DNA of 39,264 bases from a virus: positions 1 through 39,264 of IMG/VR virus record IMGVR_UViG_3300032053_000198, one strand, 5' to 3'. Shown here one piece after another: positions 17,459 through 25,718 of the stretch (its first letter is position 1; each line of letters begins with the position of its first letter). Under the pieces are notes generated by a model. The model was not told the DNA's origin. It saw only the letters and a program-made list of their open reading frames with translations, and searched no databases. A program made the translations under genes and the position numbers.

Positions 17459-18381
17459 TAATACAGCAAATCGATAGTAATTATTATACTTATGTTTCGG
17501 ATAGAAGCTCAGCGCTTAAATCGGTTTTGGATTATTTTGGATTAATTGGAAAAAATGGAGCGCCATTTAAATATGTACAAGTACAGAATAACGGCAATCA
17601 TTTTCCAAAAGGTGGAAATGTTACATTACCTGCGACAATAATATTAGCAAAAGATAAAGTTATTTTTATTTTAAATGATTCATATAGTTTTCCGGTTTAT
17701 AGAAGTAATACAAACTCTCTTGTCAATGGTTTAAATCATTTTGGCGCTCCATCAATTATTAATTTTGGAAAAACACCATTATCTAGTCCATTTAATAGTC
17801 GCGATGCTCGTCATTTAAATAGCAATAACGGAAAAAAAATATCAGTTGGTAATTTTCTAAATGACAATATGATTAATAAGTCTGATGAGTTTGTTCAAAA
17901 AATGAGAATTGATAATGGTCGCATGGTTTTACCTATAGCTAGAAAATTTCATGACATGCTTCATTTGATGGGCGGTAACAGAAATAAGCTGACTGGTTAT
18001 GTTGATTTAAATTTATATCTAAGAATGATAAAACAGCCATCAATGGTTATGAATAATATGGCTGATGATATTGATAAATCAAATTATGTTTTAAATATTC
18101 CGGATGAGCAGGTGCAATCAGTTGTAAAAGTATCTGGAGTTGAAGGAAATGTATTGTCAATTGATTTTAAATCATCCGCTGAATTAATACCATCATCAGC
18201 AACTATATTGCATCCAACTCCATATTTAGTATTTACATTGAAGCCATTATCTATCTTAAATCAAAGATTTCCATTTTTCATAACATCTGTTAAGCAGTAT
18301 AGAATTTTTGTGAGCGTCATTTTATTAGATGAATCCACTCCGTTGGATACAATTGCCGGTGGAATAAATCTTTTAAAATAA
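17455..18381 (+). CDS. Hypothetical virion protein next to the gp25-type gene
   Basis: A 308-residue protein that I do not recognise. Its ATG overlaps the stop of the giant gene as ATGA, and GGAGG lies 6-9 bases upstream, so it is translationally coupled. A basic, Gly/Asn-rich N-terminal half (NGAPFKYVQVQNNGNHFPKGG) is followed by a helix-rich middle and a C-terminal strand-rich part (ATILHPTPYLVFTLKPLSIL, QYRIFVSVILLDEST). The coupling suggests that it binds the gp25-type protein in the baseplate or tail. It does not resemble T4 gp53 as I remember it. Role inferred from position only. Confidence 0.65.
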   Translation: MIIQQIDSNYYTYVSDRSSALKSVLDYFGLIGKNGAPFKYVQVQNNGNHFPKGGNVTLPATIILAKDKVIFILNDSYSFPVYRSNTNSLVNGLNHFGAPSIINFGKTPLSSPFNSRDARHLNSNNGKKISVGNFLNDNMINKSDEFVQKMRIDNGRMVLPIARKFHDMLHLMGGNRNKLTGYVDLNLYLRMIKQPSMVMNNMADDIDKSNYVLNIPDEQVQSVVKVSGVEGNVLSIDFKSSAELIPSSATILHPTPYLVFTLKPLSILNQRFPFFITSVKQYRIFVSVILLDESTPLDTIAGGINLLK

Positions 18382-18399
18382 ATTGGTTTTTCTTTATTT

Positions 18400-18441
18400 C
18401 ATGACGTACATTTTATAATGTAAACAGAGGTATACGTCATG
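18400..18441 (+). promoter_or_regulatory. Inverted repeat enclosing the uvsX ribosome binding site and start
   Basis: A perfect 9-base inverted repeat, CATGACGTA at 18400-18408 and TACGTCATG at 18433-18441, encloses a TATAAT box (18414-18419) and the AGAGG ribosome binding site. The right arm includes the uvsX ATG. If transcription starts upstream of the left arm, the RNA hairpin would hide the start codon; if it starts at the TATAAT box, the arms can act only as a DNA operator. Confidence 0.5.
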
Positions 18442-19710
18442 GTACGAAAAGTTAATACGAAAGCAAAAATAGAAGACGAAGATTTAACCGAGAAGTTTTC
18501 ATTTTTTAATGATATGAAAACTGGTAATAAAAGAGCCGATAGTGGCAAAGAAAAAGAAATAAATACGTACATCGATACAGGTGCATACTCATTCAATGCC
18601 ATTATTTCTGGTGATATGACAAAAGGTTTCCCTGGAAATCGCATCACAATGTTAGCTGGTGAAGAAGCGGTTGGTAAAACGTTTTTTGCTTGCTTTGGGT
18701 TTTGTAAGCCATTGACTGATATGGGTTATTTCATTTATTATATTGATACAGAAAACTCTGTCACGGATGAGCAGTTGATTGGATTTGGATGCAATCCTGG
18801 TCAATATAAAATTATGGATATTGATATGGTTGGTGATTTAAAAGGCCAAATGAATACTATTTTGAATAAAGTAACAGAATCAATGGGCCGTTCAATGGTT
18901 AATAAGCATAAAGTTGCTTTTGTAATTGATTCTCAAGGTATGTTAGATAGTGGTAAAGCTCGCGCAGACCTTGATAAAGGTGTGGTAGTTAAAGATATGA
19001 CACTTCAACAAGAGTTGAAATCATTTTACAAAGCTGTTACTAAAAGACTTGGCGATATGGATATCCCAATGTTAGTTACCAATCACGTTTATGCAAATGT
19101 AGGTGGTTATGGCTCTCCAACTAAAGTAGCTGGTGGTAAAGGTGCTCTTTACGCATGTTCAGTAATTCTTTATCTAAATAAAAAACAATATAAAGAGGGT
19201 GAAGTTCGTAAAGGAACTATTATCACTGCAAAAAATACCAAATCTCGCTTATCTCGCGAAGGCCTTGAAGCATGCTTCTATATGAATTGGGATAAGGGAT
19301 TTAATAAATGGTATGGTGTTCATATATTTGCTACTGAAGCAAATCTTATTGAAAAATATGTAGCGTCAAAATTTGATAAAAAAGGTGTTGTAGGCCCTGA
19401 AAAAGCTGGTAATTCTACTTTTTATGTGATTAAAGACCCTAAAATAACTCCAGATAAATGGATTGTATGTAAAGAAACTGAATTGCACAAACAATCTACT
19501 ATTGGTACAATTTTTGAAGAAGTTAATGAGCATGTGAAACTCAAATTCAAACTTAAACGCCCTATTGATTTCAGTTATGATGATTTGGATGAGGAAGAAG
19601 ATTTGGATGTTGATGATGATTTACTTGTAGATGCGGAAACAGCAGCCGACAGAGCACGTTCATATGTGAAAACTCCTGTTGATTTAGATGAAGATGCATA
19701 TGTTGATTAA
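18439..19710 (+). CDS. uvsX: UvsX-like RecA-family recombinase
   Basis: A 423-residue strand-exchange protein, slightly longer than T4 UvsX (391). Walker A GEEAVGKT at 74-81, catalytic-strand YYIDTENSV at 100-108 and Walker B FVIDS at 161-165 are all intact; loop L2 falls in the GGYGSPTKVAGGKGALY stretch near 222-240. A charged N-terminal extension of about 40 residues and a very acidic tail (DDLDEEEDLDVDDDLL) frame the core; acidic tails in UvsX and RecA modulate DNA binding. It forms filaments on gp32-coated ssDNA and feeds recombination-dependent replication with UvsW. It is a monocistronic-looking unit, with a TATAAT box before it and a strong terminator after it. Confidence 0.95.
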   Translation: MVRKVNTKAKIEDEDLTEKFSFFNDMKTGNKRADSGKEKEINTYIDTGAYSFNAIISGDMTKGFPGNRITMLAGEEAVGKTFFACFGFCKPLTDMGYFIYYIDTENSVTDEQLIGFGCNPGQYKIMDIDMVGDLKGQMNTILNKVTESMGRSMVNKHKVAFVIDSQGMLDSGKARADLDKGVVVKDMTLQQELKSFYKAVTKRLGDMDIPMLVTNHVYANVGGYGSPTKVAGGKGALYACSVILYLNKKQYKEGEVRKGTIITAKNTKSRLSREGLEACFYMNWDKGFNKWYGVHIFATEANLIEKYVASKFDKKGVVGPEKAGNSTFYVIKDPKITPDKWIVCKETELHKQSTIGTIFEEVNEHVKLKFKLKRPIDFSYDDLDEEEDLDVDDDLLVDAETAADRARSYVKTPVDLDEDAYVD

Positions 19711-19748
19711 TTAATTAATCCATTTACATTATGAAATAAAATAAAAAT

Positions 19749-19776
19749 AAGAGTAGCATTATTGCTACTCTTTTTT
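19749..19776 (+). terminator. Terminator after uvsX
   Basis: A perfect 10-base stem AAGAGTAGCA/TGCTACTCTT with a TTAT loop and a T run. It separates uvsX from the gp41-like helicase gene. Confidence 0.9.
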
Positions 19777-19809
19777 GGTTGTTGTTATATTAAGTTTAGG
19801 AGAAAATCC

Positions 19810-21345
19810 ATGGCTAACCCAATTAAAATTGAAGATATTACCCCTGAAGAAGTTGTTATAAGAAGGATTTTTGAAGATTCAATAGTTCAAAATAGAGTAT
19901 TACCATATCTAAATCAAAATTTGTTTGATGATGAAGTAAATAAGAGTATTGTTAGAATTATAAAGAAATATCATTCAAAATATAATATGTTTCCTACTGC
20001 TCAGACTTTAGTATCTACACTACCATCGTCACAGGAACGAACGCAAATATTGAAAATTTGTAAGGCAAATCTTGATGATATTCATCGAGAGGCATCAGTT
20101 GACCTTATAACTAATTTCTTTAAGCAAAAACGAGTCAGACATATTTTGACTGAAGCAGCATCTTCTATTTATGAGGGTGATTTTACCAATATAGAATCGC
20201 TTGTAAAAGATTTAGAGGATTCTGTAAAATTTAATTTGTTTATTGACATTGGTTTAGATTGCGTAGAAGACACACCGGATGCCCTACAGAGGCTTAATGA
20301 AACTCTGGTAGCCATTCCATCGGGTATTGATGAAATAAGGGGATATACGTCCTCTGGGACTGATAAAGGTGGTGGTTGGTATCGTAAGTGTTTGTCGGTA
20401 TTTTTAGGTATGCCGAATGTTGGTAAATCAATTTTATTATGTAATGAAGCTGCATACGCGTATCAAATGGGATATAACGTACTATATGTAACTATGGAAA
20501 TGGCAGAGGAGTTAATTTGGGAAAGATTAGCGGTTAATATCACTAATATTCCGTTGAATAAAATTAGAGGTTCAGACCCAGCCTATGTTAAAGAACTTAT
20601 TAGCTCTAGAACTGAAGAGGGTGCTTCTGATTGTGGGAATCTTTTCGTTAAATCATTACCATCAACCACTACAGTTGTTGAAATTGAATCATTATTACAA
20701 GAAATAAAAAGAACTAAAGGTATTTCAATTGACTTATTGGTAGTGGATTATCTTGGAATTATGAAACCGGCAAAGCGTGTTAATTCATATACTGATGGTA
20801 ATCTATATACTATGGGTAAAGAAGTTGCTGAGCAGTTGCGAGATTTAGCTAGATACCATGAAATTGCCGTACTGACTGCATCTCAATTAAATCGTGACGG
20901 GTATGATAACACCAACTCATCTATGAAAAATACCGCTGGTAGTGCTGGCCTTAATGATACTGCTGATATTATGGTTACAATTACATCAGATACTATATTA
21001 AAACAGAATTATTTATTCTTACACACAATCCTTAAAAATCGCTTTGGACCTAATATGGTTATGTTTTTGAGTCAATGTGATTATCCTCATATGCGCGTTC
21101 GCTCAGCATCACCAGAAAAAGTAAAGCAATATAGTGATTCCCAGGCGAATCAAACTACTACAATAGAGGGATTTAATGGTGATAGTAAACCAAAAGCAAA
21201 GCGAAATGAAGATATAAAAAGAGATAAAGAATCTAAGAAAGCAAGTAATACATCAAACTATTCTAAACCTAATGTAAAACAAAATATATTAGAAAGTAAG
21301 GAAAATCAAGACATACATCAATCTCCAATTAATGTATTCTCATAG
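19810..21345 (+). CDS. 41: Replicative DNA helicase, DnaB/gp41-like
   Basis: A 511-residue hexameric 5'-3' helicase (T4 gp41 has 475). The N-terminal helical domain spans about residues 1-150. The RecA-like motor has Walker A GMPNVGKS at 200-207, MEMAEELIWERL at 229-240 (the DnaB H1a region), Walker B LLVVDYLGIM at 309-318 and the ASQLNRDGY sensor near 370. A Lys/Ser/Asn-rich tail follows residue 440 and probably binds primase or loader. The ATG at 19810 is chosen because TTTAGGAG lies 7 bases upstream, whereas an upstream in-frame ATG falls inside the terminator. In the cell it works with the gp61-like primase encoded at 23863. Confidence 0.95.
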   Translation: MANPIKIEDITPEEVVIRRIFEDSIVQNRVLPYLNQNLFDDEVNKSIVRIIKKYHSKYNMFPTAQTLVSTLPSSQERTQILKICKANLDDIHREASVDLITNFFKQKRVRHILTEAASSIYEGDFTNIESLVKDLEDSVKFNLFIDIGLDCVEDTPDALQRLNETLVAIPSGIDEIRGYTSSGTDKGGGWYRKCLSVFLGMPNVGKSILLCNEAAYAYQMGYNVLYVTMEMAEELIWERLAVNITNIPLNKIRGSDPAYVKELISSRTEEGASDCGNLFVKSLPSTTTVVEIESLLQEIKRTKGISIDLLVVDYLGIMKPAKRVNSYTDGNLYTMGKEVAEQLRDLARYHEIAVLTASQLNRDGYDNTNSSMKNTAGSAGLNDTADIMVTITSDTILKQNYLFLHTILKNRFGPNMVMFLSQCDYPHMRVRSASPEKVKQYSDSQANQTTTIEGFNGDSKPKAKRNEDIKRDKESKKASNTSNYSKPNVKQNILESKENQDIHQSPINVFS

Positions 21346-21354
21346 GTGTAATAA

Positions 21355-21777
21355 ATGGCTTTCAAAAATAATTATGCAAATGACATCAACAGAATTCTCT
21401 TAACAAAGAGAAGTTCTGATGATGATTCATTTACATTGACAATACCAGAACATAAGTTCAAAAAAAACGCTGAGAAATTTAATTTTGCACTCAGACAGGT
21501 TTATGACTCACATACACCAAATGACATTAAAATGTTTCACATAATTTTATCACTAACTCAATTTTTTGATATGGATTGGCTTGTGAAAAATGTATTGGAC
21601 CGTAGAAATAAAGCTCTTATCAAACAAGAAATGCAAGATGAATATAATGTTAAATTAATTACTCGAAAATCACATATAAAACCCAAAGATATCGATGATG
21701 AGCAGCTTGAATTTGAAAAATCCGATTCTGATATTGTTTTAATTGATGATGATGATGATATAGATGAGGGTATTTAA
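21355..21777 (+). CDS. Hypothetical acidic-tailed protein between helicase and gp32
   Basis: A 140-residue protein beginning MAFKNNYANDINRILLTKRS. The first 110 residues are basic and helical; the last 20 are almost all Asp, Glu and Ile (DDDDDIDEGI). It follows the helicase by 9 bases and abuts the next gene, which starts at the base after its stop. Position between gp41- and gp32-like genes would suit a helicase-loading or gp32-binding factor (T4 gp59 is encoded just upstream of gp32), but I see no convincing gp59 resemblance. Function unknown. Confidence 0.65.
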   Translation: MAFKNNYANDINRILLTKRSSDDDSFTLTIPEHKFKKNAEKFNFALRQVYDSHTPNDIKMFHIILSLTQFFDMDWLVKNVLDRRNKALIKQEMQDEYNVKLITRKSHIKPKDIDDEQLEFEKSDSDIVLIDDDDDIDEGI

Positions 21778-22386
21778 ATGAGAAAAGTTGTAATTGATAA
21801 ACGAGAAGAATATATAAAAGTAAAGCAATTTAACATTAATTTAGAGACTGATTTAAAAGATAGTATGCCTGATATAGTTCAAAGTACAGGTGGCTCAATT
21901 AATAATCTTCCAGTTAAGACAAAAGAGTTTGATAGTTGGCTTGCAATACATCAAAGTAATAACCCATTCATCGGAAAGCATGTTACTTCGGCCCCCGAAT
22001 ATAACGTATCACAAACTGATTTGGGGTCAAGTATATCGGATAAGCCAAACGAAAAAGATTCAAACGCTATATTATTTGAAAAAATTAAAGCCAATATACC
22101 AGCCTTTGATGTTGAAGTTGATATTGAAAATATTTGCGAAGCACCTAAACTTAATCAAAATCAAGATAAGAAATTTATAGATATGTTACTAGTTGAAAGC
22201 TCTGCTAAAAAATTAGTATCTAAATCAAATGAAGAGATAAAAGATTATTCAATACAGTTGATGAAATCTTATCACGATGATTCTAACTACAATACAAGCA
22301 TAGACTTAGATATGGTTGTTGAGCAAAGTAAAGTGCTGGCGATTGAGTCAAAAAAAGATGAAAAAAAGCTTATCAAATCGTATTAA
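21778..22386 (+). CDS. Hypothetical protein upstream of gp32
   Basis: A 202-residue hydrophilic protein, MRKVVIDKREEYIKVKQFNI at the N-terminus. Most of it (residues 35-110) is rich in Ser, Asn, Pro and Asp and looks disordered; residues 115-200 form likely amphipathic helices (FIDMLLVESSAKKLVSKSNEEIK). It starts at the base after the stop of the preceding gene. Like that gene it lies where T4 keeps its helicase loader, but no family was recognised. Confidence 0.6.
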   Translation: MRKVVIDKREEYIKVKQFNINLETDLKDSMPDIVQSTGGSINNLPVKTKEFDSWLAIHQSNNPFIGKHVTSAPEYNVSQTDLGSSISDKPNEKDSNAILFEKIKANIPAFDVEVDIENICEAPKLNQNQDKKFIDMLLVESSAKKLVSKSNEEIKDYSIQLMKSYHDDSNYNTSIDLDMVVEQSKVLAIESKKDEKKLIKSY

Positions 22387-22410
22387 ATATTGTTACCTTA
22401 AGTAGTGATG

Positions 22411-22444
22411 ACTTATATTAAGTTATGAACCTTTGTAGAAGGTT
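22411..22444 (+). promoter_or_regulatory. Tandem hairpins in the gp32 leader
   Basis: Two small inverted repeats stand directly before the AAAGGA ribosome binding site of the gp32-like gene: ACTTA/TAAGT at 22411-22423 and AACCTT/AAGGTT at 22428-22444. T4 gp32 represses its own translation through a leader pseudoknot, so these may be a comparable operator. Confidence 0.4.
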
Positions 22445-22456
22445 AAAGGAAACAAT

Positions 22457-23521
22457 ATGAAAACAAATTTAAATAGCCTATTGAACGTATCGATTGATGA
22501 TGCGTATGAAAGTACTAAGCCTCAAGTGACTTCTGGTAATACCCGTAAGAAAGATGAGCGCTTTTGGAAGCCTACACTAACAAAAGAGCGTAAAGAATAT
22601 CAAGCATGTGTACGCATGCTACCTAGAGGTTTAGCAGGCCTCGAAAACAAACTATCACCAACTTTGGAGCAACATACTCATTATATTAAAGAGCGTGTAG
22701 GAACTAAGCCTGATGGTTCTCCAATTTTTATGTCATTGACCGTTAAATGTCGTAAATCTCTTGGAAAAAATGAAAAATGCCCTATTTGTGATGCAAACTG
22801 GCTTATGTATAATACTCAAGTTAAAGAATTGAAGGATAAAGCATATGCTCGTAGAAATGTAATTTCTCACGTTGGTAATTTTTTAATTCGCAATGATTTG
22901 ATTCAACCAGAAAATAGCGGTACGGTGAGACTTTGGGAACATACTGATAAAATGAATACTCGTTTATTAGACCCAATTCGCCCAGATGTTTTAGATGATG
23001 CGGTAAAAGGTTTTAAAAAGAAAAAAGAGCGCTTCGCTCCTTATGCTCCTTATAATGGTCGTGATTTTTATACTATCGTGACTGAAAATCCATCTAATGG
23101 TATTGCATCATATGATGGCTCTTATTGGGATGAAGAGGGGTTGACAGACCTTGCGCCTTCTGAAGATGAAATTATGGCAATTCTTGAACAATGTCACGAC
23201 TTAAGTGAATTCATTCAGAATGTACAAAGTCCTGAAGAATTATCAAAATTGTTTAATGATTTCATGGCCAAATTAGATGAGAAAACTCAAACTTCAAATC
23301 AAAATTTTGGCGCTCCAACTCCTATGTATGTAGGTGGATTTCAGACTGAAGCTGTTATGGCTACACCTGCGGTAAAAGGAAATGCTGCTGACCTTGTAAA
23401 AAAAGTAAAAGCACCAAATCCTTTGCTAAATGTGGCAATTGAAGATGATGAAGAACCTAAACAATATTCATCAAATGATTTATTAACAAGCGATGACGGC
23501 GATGATGAGTTGCCATTCTAG
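22457..23521 (+). CDS. 32: Single-stranded DNA-binding protein, gp32-like
   Basis: A 354-residue homologue of T4 gp32 (301). The zinc site is recognisable: Cys98-x9-Cys108-x2-Cys111 in VKCRKSLGKNEKCPIC, the same spacing as T4 Cys77/87/90, with His73 or His75 as probable fourth ligand across a longer loop. The FWKPT and RMLPRG phrases before it belong to the OB-fold core. The end is acidic (SDDGDDELPF), the usual docking tail for other replication proteins. The N-terminal LLNVSIDDAYE is echoed by LLNVAIEDDEE near the C-terminus. Start ATG 22457 lies 6 bases after AAAGGA. It coats ssDNA for replication, recombination and repair. A terminator follows. Confidence 0.93.
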   Translation: MKTNLNSLLNVSIDDAYESTKPQVTSGNTRKKDERFWKPTLTKERKEYQACVRMLPRGLAGLENKLSPTLEQHTHYIKERVGTKPDGSPIFMSLTVKCRKSLGKNEKCPICDANWLMYNTQVKELKDKAYARRNVISHVGNFLIRNDLIQPENSGTVRLWEHTDKMNTRLLDPIRPDVLDDAVKGFKKKKERFAPYAPYNGRDFYTIVTENPSNGIASYDGSYWDEEGLTDLAPSEDEIMAILEQCHDLSEFIQNVQSPEELSKLFNDFMAKLDEKTQTSNQNFGAPTPMYVGGFQTEAVMATPAVKGNAADLVKKVKAPNPLLNVAIEDDEEPKQYSSNDLLTSDDGDDELPF

Positions 23522-23533
23522 ATTATAAACAAT

Positions 23534-23562
23534 AAAGAGGAAGGGTAACACCTTCCTTTTTA
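23534..23562 (+). terminator. Terminator after gp32
   Basis: AGGAAGG/CCTTCCT stem of 7 bases with a short loop and a T-rich tail; the flanking A and T runs extend the stem with one mismatch. Confidence 0.85.
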
Positions 23563-23576
23563 TTTTAGAGGTTATC

Positions 23577-23873
23577 ATGGAATATATTGATGTGTTGAAA
23601 TTAGAGTTAAATGTATCAACTAAAGAATCTGAATTTTACAGAAAACTAAATTCTACTATGCTGTTAACTGAATCTATCACTAAATCTCGTAGGTATGGCA
23701 GAGATTTTTATATTAAAAATTATTTAAAAAATAGTGACTCAAATATAACCTCATACATGAATACCTTCGTATATTTAAGAGATGCTGAATTATCAGCAAA
23801 TCAAATTAAAAATGATGCTATAAAAGAATTGAATAAATATAAGAAAATGAAAGAAACTATAAATGTCAAATAA
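23577..23873 (+). CDS. Hypothetical helical protein upstream of the primase
   Basis: A 98-residue Lys/Asn-rich, mostly helical protein (MEYIDVLKLELNVSTKESEF). The start lies 8 bases after TTAGAGG. Its 3' end overlaps the primase gene by 11 bases, so both are probably translated together. No motif recognised; a small partner of the primase or helicase is possible from position alone. Confidence 0.6.
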   Translation: MEYIDVLKLELNVSTKESEFYRKLNSTMLLTESITKSRRYGRDFYIKNYLKNSDSNITSYMNTFVYLRDAELSANQIKNDAIKELNKYKKMKETINVK

Positions 23874-25086
23874 TGATTTTGAAGAAATTCCTGATTATGT
23901 ATTTCATGAAGCTGTTTCAGATACGCTGGGCGGTCAAGGACTCGAAGGTGGTACTGGTACCAAGCCTTATAATTTTAGATGCCCTATTTGCGGTGATTCT
24001 AAAAAAAACTCAAACTTAAAACGTGGTTACGTTTTGCATGAGGCAGGTAGATGGACTTATGTGTGTTTAAATGAATGCGGGTATATGTCATTCATTTCTT
24101 TTTTAAAAAAATTTCATCCAGATGCTCATAGAAAATTATGCTTTAATGGTTTGAAAGGTAGAAAATCTCAGAAGAAAGCTACTGATACTAGAACTGACGC
24201 TGAAAAATCATATAAAGCAAGTGATTCTTATTGTTTTAAAAAAGGTGAATTGGTTAATGTATATGACACTCATCCAACTGCGAAAATAGCGCTTGATTAT
24301 TGTATTTCAAGGAAGATACCAGAATCCATTTATGAAAAATGGTTTGTATGTATTCGCGATACTAAATTCCATGATAGAAATTCGGATGGGAGCTTCATAC
24401 TTAATGACAAAGGATTCCCTCTTGGAAATGAATATGGTGATAGGCTTATAATCCCGTATTATCGCTATGGAGGCACATGGATTCAATTTGATGCTCGCGC
24501 ATTGAGTGATAGCGCTTTCTTGCGATATAGGAATCTAGAGGGTGCTGAAAGGCAAATGTATAATATCGATTGGCTTGATACATCTAAACCATTTTATCTA
24601 CTAGAAGGCTCTATAAATAGTTGTTTCATAAAAAATTCAGTAGCGTTTGGCGGCACCAAACATCTTATGCAATTTTTAAAACAATTTCCACAAATAATGC
24701 AAAATGTTCATAATGGAGTTTTCATTTGGGATAATGACGATGCTGGTAAGGATGAAATGATTAAAACTATTAAAATGGGATTTAAATGGTTCGACTGGTC
24801 TGGAGTTAAGGTAAATCCAGAATTTAAATTCAAGCCAGATGGCTCACTTCGAACTCTTAATGATATTAATGATATTGTAAGATTTGGAAATGATTTTATA
24901 GTTGATGCGGATGGTTTTTTACAAATTGACTGTTTAAAAAAATATATTAAAGAATCAGATGGTGGTATATTGGTTACTATGATGTATGGCGACCGAGAAA
25001 AGATGCGCAAAGAAAAAGTCAAAAAAATTTTTGATGAAATGCATAAAAAACGCAAACCAAAAGAAGTAAATTTATTACTAGGATGA
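23863..25086 (+). CDS. 61: DNA primase, gp61/DnaG-like
   Basis: A 407-residue primase (T4 gp61 has 342). The N-terminal zinc-binding domain has CPIC at 40-43 and CLNEC at 68-72. The TOPRIM catalytic domain has the Glu of YLLEGSINS at 248, then FGGTKHL near 262-268 and the metal-binding VFIWDNDDAGKDEM (Asp290, Asp292) at 286-299. A basic tail closes it. It makes the short RNA primers for lagging-strand synthesis together with the gp41-like helicase at 19810. The start overlaps the preceding gene by 11 bases. Confidence 0.93.
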   Translation: MSNNDFEEIPDYVFHEAVSDTLGGQGLEGGTGTKPYNFRCPICGDSKKNSNLKRGYVLHEAGRWTYVCLNECGYMSFISFLKKFHPDAHRKLCFNGLKGRKSQKKATDTRTDAEKSYKASDSYCFKKGELVNVYDTHPTAKIALDYCISRKIPESIYEKWFVCIRDTKFHDRNSDGSFILNDKGFPLGNEYGDRLIIPYYRYGGTWIQFDARALSDSAFLRYRNLEGAERQMYNIDWLDTSKPFYLLEGSINSCFIKNSVAFGGTKHLMQFLKQFPQIMQNVHNGVFIWDNDDAGKDEMIKTIKMGFKWFDWSGVKVNPEFKFKPDGSLRTLNDINDIVRFGNDFIVDADGFLQIDCLKKYIKESDGGILVTMMYGDREKMRKEKVKKIFDEMHKKRKPKEVNLLLG

Positions 25087-25089
25087 AAT

Positions 25090-25704
25090 ATGGGAACTAT
25101 TGCTGGATTTTTTAATAATTTAAATGTTGATGATTTGTGTAAAAAACACAATATTCAATATATGGTTGAAACTGGAACTGGATTTGGTGATAGTGTTGCG
25201 TGGGGAGTGGAACAACCATATTTCAAAGAAGTTTATTCAGTTGAAATCCATAAACAAACATATGATAATTGTGTCAAACGATTTGAATCTAATTCAAATG
25301 TAAAAATTATAAATCAAGATTCGATTTCATTTTTAACTGAAATATGTAAACTAGATGGTAATATTTTATTTTTTTTAGATGCTCACTTTCCGGGATGTTA
25401 TCATGCTGATAATGATGGAAACCTTTATGTATCAATTGACATTGATGCAAATCCAGAAGAATTGAATTGGCCTTTGGAGCTAGAAATACCTTTAATACAA
25501 AGATTGAGACAAGGTAAATCAGACTGTATAATTATTGATGATTTAAGAGTTTATGAGTATGGTATATTTGATGGTCCATGTCCATCTAATCTTATGAGAT
25601 TAAACCCAATTAATGAAATGGGAAAATGTTTTCTTGAAACTCATGATTTGTTTAGATTTTATAATAATGAAGGTTACGCAGCCTTTATACCTAAAGACAA
25701 CTAA
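25090..25704 (+). CDS. SAM-dependent methyltransferase-like protein
   Basis: A 204-residue class I methyltransferase-like protein. Motif I is MVETGTGFGDS near residues 22-32 (ExGxGxG type); the acidic residue that binds the ribose follows in VYSVEIHKQTYDNC near 48-61; INQDSISFL near 77-85 is the motif III region; ILFFLDAHFPG near 95-105 replaces the usual post-strand-4 motif. Such stand-alone enzymes often sit in polysaccharide or sugar-modification clusters and methylate sugars or peptides; the neighbour on the 3' side is glycosyltransferase-like. The start lies 3 bases after the primase stop, so it is likely co-transcribed with the replication genes. Confidence 0.7.
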   Translation: MGTIAGFFNNLNVDDLCKKHNIQYMVETGTGFGDSVAWGVEQPYFKEVYSVEIHKQTYDNCVKRFESNSNVKIINQDSISFLTEICKLDGNILFFLDAHFPGCYHADNDGNLYVSIDIDANPEELNWPLELEIPLIQRLRQGKSDCIIIDDLRVYEYGIFDGPCPSNLMRLNPINEMGKCFLETHDLFRFYNNEGYAAFIPKDN

Positions 25705-25718
25705 AAAAAGGAGGGTAT

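Noticed and set aside
13790-17700. TATAAAC on the minus strand inside genes (near 13789 and 17694)
   Set aside because: They lie within conserved plus-strand coding sequence with no minus-strand gene behind them; chance hits are expected for a 7-mer in AT-rich DNA.
21355-22386. T4 gp59 helicase loader
   Set aside because: Position fits, but neither protein shows a sequence pattern that I can match to gp59, so no name was given.
23524-23530. TATAAAC just after the gp32 stop
   Set aside because: A terminator lies directly downstream and the next gene is a primase neighbour, not virion-like; probably a chance match or a minor promoter.
24708-25151. Minus-strand frame of 147 codons over the primase 3' end
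   Set aside because: It overlaps the conserved TOPRIM coding region and shows no independent start signals.
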